13,940 bases of DNA from CAYQAE01 sp964415445 [NCBI: uncultured archaeon] (GTDB taxonomy: Archaea > CAYQAE01), in contig CAYQAE010000050.1 of assembly GCA_964415445.1 (NCBI GenBank), forward strand, positions 1-13,940, written 5' to 3'. Position 1 is the stretch's first letter. Every line of letters begins with the position of its first letter. The notes below the pieces were generated by a model, which had not been told where the DNA came from, ran no database searches, and worked only from the letters and a program-made list of their open reading frames with translations. A program made the position numbers and the translations under genes. Below are positions 1 to 6,779 of the stretch, piece by piece.

Positions 1-498
1 AAAAAAGGTGAAACAAAAAAAGTTACCTTAACCCCCACAGAAGCTTATGGAAAGCGTGATAAAAAATTAACTACAACTGTTCCTCTAAAGCGCATAAAAC
101 AACAAAATGTAACTCCACAAGTAGGAATGTCAATACAAACAGAACAAGGCGTTGCTAGAATCAATAGTATTACAGGGGGAAGAGTTAGACTTGATTATAA
201 TCATCCCCTAGCTGGAAAAGAATTAGAATATGAAATTACAGTAGTAGAAAAAATTGAGGGAGATAAAAACAAATTAAAAGCAATAATTCAAACTCAAGCC
301 CCGGGTCTAAAAGGAGAGACATATCAAACAATTTTTAATGAAAAAGAAGTAACAATTAAGCCAAAAAAGAATAATGTACCTATTGGACTCCAAACTGTGG
401 CCAGAATAAAAGTATCAAGACTAGCCTTTGACTATATCGGTGTTGAAAAGTTAAGGTATGAAGAAGAATATACTAAAGATGAAGAAGATAAAAAATAA
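1..498 (+). CDS. FKBP-type peptidyl-prolyl cis-trans isomerase, 3' part
   Basis: The frame is open from the first base of the window, so the N-terminal part lies outside and 165 residues are seen. It should speed up cis-trans isomerisation at proline and act as a folding chaperone in the cytoplasm. Visible family signatures are an EAYGKRD stretch near visible residue 14, a P-x-V-G-M turn, and the strongly conserved RVRLDYNHPLAGKELEYEI block of archaeal and SlyD-like FKBPs, where the inserted-in-flap domain returns to the FKBP fold. About 85 more residues follow, ending in an acidic, lysine-rich tail (EEEYTKDEEDKK); this C-terminal extension is typical of long archaeal FKBPs. The ATG at 127 is internal to the FKBP domain and is not the true start. 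The stop codon TAA (496-498) directly abuts the stop of the convergent UPF0179 gene. Confidence 0.92.
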   Translation, partial: KKGETKKVTLTPTEAYGKRDKKLTTTVPLKRIKQQNVTPQVGMSIQTEQGVARINSITGGRVRLDYNHPLAGKELEYEITVVEKIEGDKNKLKAIIQTQAPGLKGETYQTIFNEKEVTIKPKKNNVPIGLQTVARIKVSRLAFDYIGVEKLRYEEEYTKDEEDKK

Positions 499-506
499 TT
501 ATTTTT
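491..506. terminator. Palindrome over two abutting stop codons, probable bidirectional terminator
   Basis: AAAAATAATTATTTTT is a perfect 16-base palindrome containing both stop codons (TAA at 496-498 and, on the other strand, TAA at 501-499). It continues into a T/C-rich run (507-520) on the plus strand and an A-rich run on the left, so either transcript ends in a U-rich 3' end. U-rich tracts are the known archaeal termination signal and the substrate of aCPSF1/FttA, which is also encoded in this window. Function is inferred. Confidence 0.45.
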
Positions 507-957
507 CTTTTTTCTTCTTAGAAATTCTTCTCAATTTTGCTTTAGACAATTTTTCTTTATTTAAACATTCAATTTCAAAATCGTTGTCAATTTCTACGAC
601 TTTACATTTATCTCCGGGAGAAAGCCCTTCAACAAAGCAAAGTTCTCTATTTGGACATCCATAAAACTTACATAATCTAGGATCATAAATAATATTAGCG
701 CCTTCAATGGCTTGTTTTGAAGATATTAGCGCATTATAATCTGTTTCCTCTATTTCTACCACATTTGCTTCTCCTTCTTCATGTAATTTACATTGAAGTG
801 TATGATCCATCACTTTTATTATTCTATAACGTCTTCCTTGCTCAACATTACCCATACATACCCGATAATATTTACAACCTACGCATTTATTATGATTTTT
901 ATAACTATAAAAAACAAGACCTTCTTTTGCTAGTTTTTTACCTACTAAAGTAATCAT
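499..957 (-). CDS. UPF0179 family cysteine-rich protein
   Basis: This 152-residue protein matches the archaeal UPF0179 family (MITLVG start, then C-V-G-C-K-Y-Y near residue 25 and C-x4-C-P-N-R-E-L-C near 96-107). The function of the family is not known. It holds nine cysteines: C25, C28 and C34 form one cluster, C96, C101 and C107 a second, with C56, C118 and C131 between and after. Such spacing suggests a zinc or iron-sulfur site, which is inference. The C-terminus is highly basic (KAKLRRISKKKKEK), as in RNA-binding or ribosome-associated proteins. The ATG overlaps the G1PDH stop codon as ATGA (957-954), so the two genes are co-transcribed and probably translationally coupled. It ends against the FKBP gene with no spacer. 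Confidence 0.88.
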   Translation of the reverse strand: MITLVGKKLAKEGLVFYSYKNHNKCVGCKYYRVCMGNVEQGRRYRIIKVMDHTLQCKLHEEGEANVVEIEETDYNALISSKQAIEGANIIYDPRLCKFYGCPNRELCFVEGLSPGDKCKVVEIDNDFEIECLNKEKLSKAKLRRISKKKKEK

Positions 958-1997
958 ATGACACTTGTCTCCTTTGCTATTTCTTTTGCTTTTTTCTTAT
1001 CTAAATTATGATGTTCCAAAATAGTATATCTTTGTGGTCTTATCTTTGTAGCATATAATAGTGCCTTAATAATATATTTATCAGGGATCCCCAACTCTTT
1101 AGCAGTAGTAGGCGCCCCTATTACACATAATACTTCCCTAATCTGCTCCCAATCGCCACCGTGTAAATACATCATCATAATTGATCCTACCGCAGTCTGT
1201 TCGCCATGTAGAGCATTTTCTTTATAAATCATGTCTAGTGCATGACTAAATTTGTGTTCAGATCCTGATGCTGGCCTACTTGATCCAGCAATAGCCATGG
1301 CAACGCCACTGCTAATTAAAGCTTTCACTATAGTTCTTATCCCTTTTTCAGATTTATTAGCTATTTTTTTTGCAGATTTTGTTACTAATTTTGCAGTCAT
1401 AAGAGATAGAGCTCTGGAATAATCACTTACATATTCTCTCTTTACCTTTTTTGCTAGATCCCAATCTCTTATTGCAGTATATTTTGAGATAATATCTCCA
1501 CATCCGGCTGATATAAATTTATATGGTGCTTTTGAAATTATATCCGAATCTGCAATTATAGCAATAGGAGTAGAAGCCAAAATAGATCCTGGTTTTTTAG
1601 ATTTTATTGAAGCAAAAGGCGAAGCAATCCCATCGTGTGCTGCAGAGGTTGGAACACTGATAAAATTTTTATCTGATTCATGTGCAGCAACTTTTGCTAC
1701 ATCTATAACTGTCCCTCCACCAACTCCAATTACGTTAGTAGTTTTTGGAGATATTTTTTTCTTTACTAAATCAATGTTCTGTCTATCAGCTCTATTAATT
1801 TGTATAGAAGTAGCTTTGTAATTATTAGACTTAAGTTGTTCTTCTAAATCATTTGCTGCTATTTGATGAGTTTTCTCATCAGAAACAATTATAGAATTTG
1901 TAACATCTATTGCAGAATCAGGTAATGAACCTATTTCATCAATTATACCGGCACCAACATGAACTAATCGAGGTAAACGCATTATTTTTTTATCCAA
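954..1997 (-). CDS. egsA: sn-glycerol-1-phosphate dehydrogenase (G1PDH)
   Basis: The enzyme reduces dihydroxyacetone phosphate to sn-glycerol-1-phosphate with NAD(P)H, the first step of archaeal membrane lipid synthesis and the source of their stereochemistry. From the TTG start, 347 residues can be read. A Rossmann dinucleotide motif VGGGTVIDVAK lies near residues 92-102, then SVPTSAAHDG near 114-123. The metal ligands expected for the iron/zinc polyol dehydrogenase family are D168 (GCGDIISKY), H248 (SEHKFSHALD) and H264 (ALHGEQ). The open frame extends to a GTG at 2012, but GGAGGT at 2009-2004 is an excellent Shine-Dalgarno sequence lying inside that extension and six bases before TTG 1997, so I place the start at 1997. 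It is the first gene of a leftward operon with UPF0179 and is divergent from the DUF63 gene across a short AT-rich spacer. Confidence 0.95.
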   Translation of the reverse strand: MDKKIMRLPRLVHVGAGIIDEIGSLPDSAIDVTNSIIVSDEKTHQIAANDLEEQLKSNNYKATSIQINRADRQNIDLVKKKISPKTTNVIGVGGGTVIDVAKVAAHESDKNFISVPTSAAHDGIASPFASIKSKKPGSILASTPIAIIADSDIISKAPYKFISAGCGDIISKYTAIRDWDLAKKVKREYVSDYSRALSLMTAKLVTKSAKKIANKSEKGIRTIVKALISSGVAMAIAGSSRPASGSEHKFSHALDMIYKENALHGEQTAVGSIMMMYLHGGDWEQIREVLCVIGAPTTAKELGIPDKYIIKALLYATKIRPQRYTILEHHNLDKKKAKEIAKETSVI

Positions 1998-2003
1998 AAA
2001 ATA

Positions 2004-2009
2004 ACCTCC
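2004..2009 (-). promoter_or_regulatory. Shine-Dalgarno site that fixes the G1PDH start
   Basis: On the minus strand GGAGGT is followed by TATTTT and then TTG (1997-1995). The site falls inside the longer reading frame that begins with GTG at 2012, so the downstream TTG is the likelier initiator. Confidence 0.7.
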
Positions 2010-2093
2010 CACAAATAAATAGTAAAAAGTGAATAATATAAATTTATGTAAACCAAGTTATTTTAGTAATTTAAATCAATATAACCTAAATTG

Positions 2094-2939
2094 ATGAAAT
2101 CTATGAATATAATTGATGATTTTTTCTATAAATATTATATTGAACCCATAAAAGAGGGTAGCGGTTATAATCCTGTTAATACAATAACTTATGGATTAAT
2201 ATTATGCGCAGCAATATATATTATTTATTTATTATTTAAAAAATTGGAAATAAATATAAATAGAGGGTTTTATTTGGCACTTATTCCCTTTATTTTTTTA
2301 GGATCCTCAACTAGTGCCTTAAAAGATCTTGCAAAAAAATCAAATTCAGAAGAACTTTCTTTTTATGACAGTTATTTATTTGTAACTCCTCCCATATATC
2401 TAATTTTTGGTGGATTGTTCTTCTTAGTTTTTTTAATCACTTTTTCAATTGAAAAAAAAATAAAATTGTCTTATGAATATATACTAGGTCTATGTGGTCT
2501 CCTTTTATGCATCCCAAACATTTATCTAATAATAAAACACATCGAGAGAATAGAAGCAATCTTTCTGATTTTTTCTTTTTTTATTATTAGTTCATTTATT
2601 TTCTATCTTTTTGCCTATTATTTTATGAAATCAACTTTTTCAAGTAAAAATTTGTATATAATTTTTGCACACCTTTTTGATGCAACTACCACTTTTGTAG
2701 GGATTCAATATTATGGATATTGGGAACAACATGTTGTTCCACAACTATTAATCGACATTTTTAACACTGCAGCTATAATGTATTTTTTAAAAGTAATAGT
2801 GTTAGTTCCTCTTATTATATACTTAGATAAAGAATTAAAAGAAGATAAAAACTTCTTAAATTTATTAAAATTATCAATATTTGTCTTAGGATTAGCCCCG
2901 GGTATAAGAAATGCATTAAGAATCTTTCTAAAAGGATAA
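2094..2939 (+). CDS. DUF63 family integral membrane protein
   Basis: About 281 residues, strongly hydrophobic, with around seven or eight membrane segments (roughly residues 28-47, 58-75, 92-117, 126-147, 153-178, 186-205, 221-245 and 257-273). It resembles the archaeal DUF63 family: an FFYKYYIEPIKEGSGYNPVNT N-terminus, a central AHLFDATTTFVGIQYYGYWEQHVVP block (about 193-217) and the terminal GLAPGIRNALRIFLKG. The conserved D, E, H and R residues in or next to membrane segments suggest a catalytic or transport role, but none is established. TTG 2091, ATG 2094 and ATG 2103 are all in frame and no clear ribosome site precedes them. An AT-rich element near 2067-2078 sits about 25 bases upstream, so a leaderless transcript is plausible. 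It is divergent from the lipid gene egsA; a membrane link is only suggestive. Confidence 0.85.
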   Translation: MKSMNIIDDFFYKYYIEPIKEGSGYNPVNTITYGLILCAAIYIIYLLFKKLEININRGFYLALIPFIFLGSSTSALKDLAKKSNSEELSFYDSYLFVTPPIYLIFGGLFFLVFLITFSIEKKIKLSYEYILGLCGLLLCIPNIYLIIKHIERIEAIFLIFSFFIISSFIFYLFAYYFMKSTFSSKNLYIIFAHLFDATTTFVGIQYYGYWEQHVVPQLLIDIFNTAAIMYFLKVIVLVPLIIYLDKELKEDKNFLNLLKLSIFVLGLAPGIRNALRIFLKG

Positions 2940-2974
2940 AAAAATGATATAGAAAAAAATATATTTACCTAAAA

Positions 2975-2980
2975 TTTTTT
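2975..2980 (+). terminator. T-run after the DUF63 gene
   Basis: A run of six T at 2975-2980 follows the DUF63 stop by about 35 bases, between A-rich stretches and ahead of the next promoter. No strong hairpin is needed for archaeal termination. This is a weak call on position and composition only. Confidence 0.3.
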
Positions 2981-3009
2981 AAATAAATAAAATTAAGCTG
3001 ATTTTACTT

Positions 3010-3022
3010 TTTATAAAATATC
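3010..3022 (+). promoter_or_regulatory. TATA element for psmB-aCPSF1
   Basis: TTTATAAAATATC at 3010-3022 is a good archaeal TATA box. Transcription would start near 3040, leaving a short leader that carries GAGGG (3040-3044) before the TTG start at 3051. Confidence 0.5.
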
Positions 3023-3050
3023 TATTTTCATAGATTTTTGAGGGTCTAAA

Positions 3051-3665
3051 TTGGAAAAAACAGAAACTGGAACTACAACTGTCGGTGTAACTTATAAAAA
3101 TGGAATAGTACTCGCAGCAGATAAGCGAGCTACTGCAGGTCATCTAATTGCTAGCAAGACTGCTAAAAAAATATATAAAATAGCTAACCATATTGGTATT
3201 ACTACTGCCGGGGGTGTCGCTGATACTCAGAATCTTGTTTCTATTTTAAGAGCTGAAAGCGAGTTATTTAAACTTAAAACATCAGAAGATATCAAATTAA
3301 AAAGCATAGCAACTTTAACTTCAAACATACTACATTCAAATAGATTTTTTCCCCTTATTGCTCAAGTTCTCCTAGGTGGAGTTGATCCTTTAGGAACTCA
3401 TGTTTTTATGCTAGATCCTTTTGGAGCACTAATTAAGGATGAATATTTAGCAACCGGTTCAGGTTCTCTTACTGCATATGGCGTATTAGAAGATGCATTT
3501 GATAGTAAAATGAATAAAAATCAAGCTAATCAACTAGCAATAAGAGCTGTTTTAGCTGCACAACAGAGAGACTCTGCTTCAGGTAATGGAGTTATGGTCG
3601 TTAATATCTCTAAAGATGGCTATGAAAAACTTTCAGATGAAGCTATTGAAAAATTTAGTAAATAA
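3051..3665 (+). CDS. psmB: 20S proteasome beta subunit
   Basis: This is the proteolytic subunit of the archaeal 20S proteasome. A seven-residue propeptide (MEKTETG) precedes the G/T autocleavage point, exposing T8 as the N-terminal nucleophile of mature TTTVGVTYKNG. In mature numbering D17 (AADKRA) and K33 (TAKKIY) are present, as is the RDSASGNG loop that carries D166 and S169, so the subunit should be active. It has 204 residues, the normal size. The start is TTG, preceded by GAGGG at 3040-3044. aCPSF1 follows after 29 bases on the same strand; as I recall, the same order occurs in Thermococcales. The alpha subunit is not in this window. Confidence 0.96.
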   Translation: MEKTETGTTTVGVTYKNGIVLAADKRATAGHLIASKTAKKIYKIANHIGITTAGGVADTQNLVSILRAESELFKLKTSEDIKLKSIATLTSNILHSNRFFPLIAQVLLGGVDPLGTHVFMLDPFGALIKDEYLATGSGSLTAYGVLEDAFDSKMNKNQANQLAIRAVLAAQQRDSASGNGVMVVNISKDGYEKLSDEAIEKFSK

Positions 3666-3684
3666 TTAAGCACAGATTAATTTA

Positions 3685-3689
3685 AGGTG
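3685..3689 (+). promoter_or_regulatory. Ribosome binding site of aCPSF1
   Basis: AGGTG lies five bases before ATG 3695 and supports that start. There is no convincing promoter in the short gap after psmB, in line with one transcript. Confidence 0.5.
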
Positions 3690-3694
3690 CAACT

Positions 3695-5599
3695 ATGCAA
3701 GAAATTCTTCGTGAAATGAAAGATATTATTAAATCCAACCTTCCTGTTGGCGCCTCATTTACAAATGTTGTTTTTGAAGGTCCCGAGCTTGTAATTTATA
3801 CACGTAATCCTGGCGCCTATATGGATAATGAAGACATTATTAAAAATTTAGCTAAAAAATGTCGCAAAAGAATAGTTATAAGGCCTGATCCTGAAATATT
3901 GACTGATGAACAATTTGCAGAGGATAAAATTCGCGAAATTGTTCCAGAAGATGCAGGTTTAACAAAATTATTTTTTGACCATTCTGTGGGAGAAGTAATA
4001 ATAGAGGCTCAAAAACCTGGTTTGGTGATAGGTAAATCAGGTAAAACTCTCAGAGATATCACCCAATTTGCTAGATGGACTCCAAAAGTACTTAGAACAT
4101 CTCCAATAAATATACAATTAGTTGATGTAATTAGAAATACCATAAAAAAATATGCTGACAAAAGAAAAAGTTTTTTGAGAAGAATAGGGAAAAACATATA
4201 TCGAGAGAAAACAAAAAATGATGATTGGATACGTCTAACTTTCTTAGGGGGATGTAGAGAAGTAGGAAGGTCTTGTTATCTTCTACAAACACCAGAGAGT
4301 AAAATACTTCTAGATTGTGGAGTAAACGTGGCCAATGAAGAAAATGGATATCCCTATATCAATATGCCAGAAGTTAATCATATTGATGAAATTGATGCTG
4401 TAATAGTAACACATGCTCACCTAGATCATTCTGGCTTCATACCTTATCTTTTTAAATATGGATACGATGGGCCCGTGTATTCTACTCCAGCTACAAGAGA
4501 CCTTATGGTTTTGTTGCAGCTAGATTATGTGGATATCTCTGAAAGAGAAAGAAAAACCTCACCCTTTTCAAAAAAAGATGTTAAAGAAGTTATTCTCCAC
4601 AGTATGCCTCTAGATTATGGGGTAGTAACTGATATTTCTCCAGATGTAAGAATTACACTTCATAATGCTGGACATATGCTAGGTAGTTCTGTTGTTCATC
4701 TACATGTCGGAGATGGAAGATATAATTTTGCGTATACTGGGGATATGAATTTTGAAAATTCTACTTTATTTAAAAGAACTACATTCAGATTCCCGCGTCT
4801 AGAATCTCTTATAATAGAGAGTACTTATGGAGGACAAAATGATATACAACCTCAGAGGAAAGATGCAGAACAAAAAATTTGTGAAACGATTAACAAAACT
4901 CTCAAAAGAGGCGGATCTGTATTAATTCCTGTTTTAGCTGTTGGAAGATCTCAAGAAATTATGATAATATTAGAAAATTTAATGAGAAAAAATAAGATAC
5001 CAAAAACTCCTGTTTATTTAGATGGGATGATTTGGGAAGCGACAGCAATACATACAACTTATCCAGAATATCTAAAGCCAGTACTTAAAGATAGAATATT
5101 TCACAAGGGTGAAAATCCATTTTTATCAGAAATATTTGAAAGAGTACCTTCACATGATAAAAGAATGCAAATTATTGATGGTGAACCTTCAATTGTTATG
5201 GCAACTTCAGGTATGATGGTTGGAGGGCCAGTACTGGAATATTTTAGAAATTGGGCCCCTTATAAGAAAAATTCACTTTCCTTTGTCAGCTACCAAGGTG
5301 AGGGTTCTTTAGGTAGGAAAATTCAAAAAGGGCGAAAAGAGGTTAAAATGGAAGGAGAAAGCGGAAAAAATGAGTTAATCAAGATAGAAATGGAAATAAA
5401 TACTATTGAAGGTTTTTCTGGTCATGCAGATAGAAAACAACTCCTATATTATGTTGGGCAACTAAAACCAAGACCTGAAAAAATCTTAACTGTACATGGA
5501 GACTATAGGAAATGTATAGATCTTGCCCGTTCATTTAGAAGAACTTATAGAATAGATTCTTCTTCTCCACAAAATCTAGAAACTGTTAGATTTAGATAA
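3695..5599 (+). CDS. aCPSF1 / FttA, KH-domain beta-CASP ribonuclease and transcription terminator
   Basis: This is the archaeal homologue of the CPSF73 3'-end nuclease. Known family members cut nascent RNA at U-rich sites and end transcription. The 634 residues start with two KH-like domains (about 1-145), the second carrying the GxxG loop VIGKSGKTLRDI (111-122). The metallo-beta-lactamase core follows: LGGCREVGRS (184-193), the HxHxDH motif H240-H242-D244-H245, H327 (AGHMLGSS) and D350 (YTGD). The beta-CASP part has E375 (ESTYGG), IPVLAVGRSQE (411-421), ATSGMMVGGP (503-512), H577 in GFSGHADR and H601 in VHGD. All catalytic positions are present. It probably shares a transcript with psmB. Its stop lies two bases from the convergent sepF stop. 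Confidence 0.96.
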   Translation: MQEILREMKDIIKSNLPVGASFTNVVFEGPELVIYTRNPGAYMDNEDIIKNLAKKCRKRIVIRPDPEILTDEQFAEDKIREIVPEDAGLTKLFFDHSVGEVIIEAQKPGLVIGKSGKTLRDITQFARWTPKVLRTSPINIQLVDVIRNTIKKYADKRKSFLRRIGKNIYREKTKNDDWIRLTFLGGCREVGRSCYLLQTPESKILLDCGVNVANEENGYPYINMPEVNHIDEIDAVIVTHAHLDHSGFIPYLFKYGYDGPVYSTPATRDLMVLLQLDYVDISERERKTSPFSKKDVKEVILHSMPLDYGVVTDISPDVRITLHNAGHMLGSSVVHLHVGDGRYNFAYTGDMNFENSTLFKRTTFRFPRLESLIIESTYGGQNDIQPQRKDAEQKICETINKTLKRGGSVLIPVLAVGRSQEIMIILENLMRKNKIPKTPVYLDGMIWEATAIHTTYPEYLKPVLKDRIFHKGENPFLSEIFERVPSHDKRMQIIDGEPSIVMATSGMMVGGPVLEYFRNWAPYKKNSLSFVSYQGEGSLGRKIQKGRKEVKMEGESGKNELIKIEMEINTIEGFSGHADRKQLLYYVGQLKPRPEKILTVHGDYRKCIDLARSFRRTYRIDSSSPQNLETVRFR

Positions 5600-5601
5600 T
5601 T

Positions 5602-5982
5602 TCAAAAATCTGAATTTCCCCTCCATATTTTCACAAATGAAGGTGTTACTAAAAGCCTATCTTCTCCAATGCCTGCAATGTCCCCGCCTAATCCTTTACA
5701 TGTGCCTTTTAATTGATCAATTGCTCTTTTAGCTTCTGCAGGGTTATTAGAAATGATTGGTTTTATATTTGAAATAACAATATTACCATTTTTTAATTCC
5801 TGTATTATATCTTGAATATTTTGTAAATTTCGCATGGCTATTGGTTTGACATAGACATTTTGAAAAGAATCTAACTTTGACTCATCAAAATAATCTTCTT
5901 CATATTCAACAACATTAGTATCTGGAGCATCGTCTGATTCTTTTTTTGAACTTCTTTTAGAAAAAAAATTAAAAATACCCAT
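5602..5982 (-). CDS. sepF: SepF-like cell division protein
   Basis: SepF anchors the FtsZ ring to the membrane in FtsZ-dividing archaea. The 126 residues open with MGIFNFFSKR, a short amphipathic, positively ended helix that fits the membrane-targeting sequence. An acidic linker follows (about 15-40), and then the SepF core (43-122) with VYVKPIAMRNLQNIQDI, ELKNGNIVISNI, AKRAIDQLKGTC and the conserved GGDIAGIGEDRLLVTP near 99-114. GGTGA stands five bases before the ATG on the minus strand (5986-5990). A TATA-like element lies at about 6029-6036. No ftsZ is in the window. The neighbour across the divergent spacer is the CheC-like gene. Confidence 0.93.
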   Translation of the reverse strand: MGIFNFFSKRSSKKESDDAPDTNVVEYEEDYFDESKLDSFQNVYVKPIAMRNLQNIQDIIQELKNGNIVISNIKPIISNNPAEAKRAIDQLKGTCKGLGGDIAGIGEDRLLVTPSFVKIWRGNSDF

Positions 5983-6028
5983 TTAATTCACCCAAAGTCT
6001 GATCTCATAAATTATATTGATAAAGTAG

Positions 6029-6036
6029 ATATAAAT
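6029..6036 (-). promoter_or_regulatory. TATA element for sepF
   Basis: On the minus strand ATTTATAT stands about 47 bases before the sepF ATG, giving a leader of about 20 bases that includes the GGTGA ribosome site. Placement is by eye. Confidence 0.4.
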
Positions 6037-6110
6037 AGATGATTACTCCTTTTTATATTTTTTGTTTAGCTATCACAAAAATAGGATTAATTATTTTTTC
6101 ATGTTGACAA

Positions 6111-6118
6111 TATAATAA
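6111..6118 (+). promoter_or_regulatory. TATA element for the CheC-like gene
   Basis: TATAATAA lies 39 bases before ATG 6150, so the transcript would have a leader of roughly ten bases. No ribosome site is seen. Confidence 0.35.
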
Positions 6119-6149
6119 ACCTTTTTAATACAAATAATATAATGTGTAG

Positions 6150-6779
6150 ATGAACCAATTTTTTACAAATGTGAAAACGATGTCTTCAGAACTAATTAAT
6201 TCAGAAAAAAGCTTATCGGAAGTGGGAAGTAAACTTACAAAAGAAACTTCAAAAGACTTAGAAGGCCTTTTGAATAAAAAAATAAAATCTAAATTAGAAG
6301 AGATAAAAATTACTGAAATAAAAGAACTCGATAATGCTTTCAAACTAGATACTAAAGCAATTCAAATATATATGAGAATTGTAAAAGACATGAATGGGAC
6401 CATAGCCTTTGTATTTCCTCGGGAAACTGCATCTGAATTAATAAAATATCTCCTAGAAGATGAGATTTCTAAAGACAATGAATTTTCAAATATGGAACTT
6501 TCTGCCCTAAAAGAAACTTGCAATATTTTTGCTGGCTCCTTTATCAATAATTTAGCTGAAATTCTAAATAACAACCCAATTTTATCTGTACCTAGTTTAG
6601 TATTTGTTACCCCCAAATCACTTACTAGTTTAATTTTAACTGGCGTTGATAAAAAAAGTCAGAAAGCTGTTTTTTTAAAAATCAATATTAAAATCGATAA
6701 AAAACCTATTAACTTTAGTATAATACTTCTTTTAGATCATGAGCCCCTTCAAGCATTATTAAAATTAAAAGAAAATTAA
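6150..6779 (+). CDS. CheC/CheX-family protein, possible CheY-P phosphatase
   Basis: CheC proteins dephosphorylate the response regulator CheY-P and bind CheD. The 209 residues show a CheC-like layout: an N-terminal helix pair (LSEVGSKLTKETSKDLEGLLNKKI, about 22-45), a DMNGTIAFVFPRETASELIKYLLED strand-helix unit (80-104), and the helix ELSALKETCNIFAGSFINNLAEIL (116-139). The second helix carries the S/D-x3-E-x2-N signature as S118, E122 and N125. The first helix keeps E24 but has K20 and S27 where the signature wants S/D and N, so only one active site looks intact. No other chemotaxis or archaellum gene is in the window. The start is an ATG with no ribosome site and may be near-leaderless. Its stop shares TTAA 6776-6779 with DP1. 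Family assignment is fairly sure, the role is not. Confidence 0.72.
   Translation: MNQFFTNVKTMSSELINSEKSLSEVGSKLTKETSKDLEGLLNKKIKSKLEEIKITEIKELDNAFKLDTKAIQIYMRIVKDMNGTIAFVFPRETASELIKYLLEDEISKDNEFSNMELSALKETCNIFAGSFINNLAEILNNNPILSVPSLVFVTPKSLTSLILTGVDKKSQKAVFLKINIKIDKKPINFSIILLLDHEPLQALLKLKEN

Noticed and set aside
458-953. Two plus-strand open frames overlapping the UPF0179 gene
   Set aside because: They are antisense shadows of a clear family protein, with low-complexity hydrophobic translations.
1998-2012. GTG at 2012 as the start of G1PDH
   Set aside because: The frame's first bases are themselves the GGAGGT ribosome site for the TTG at 1997.
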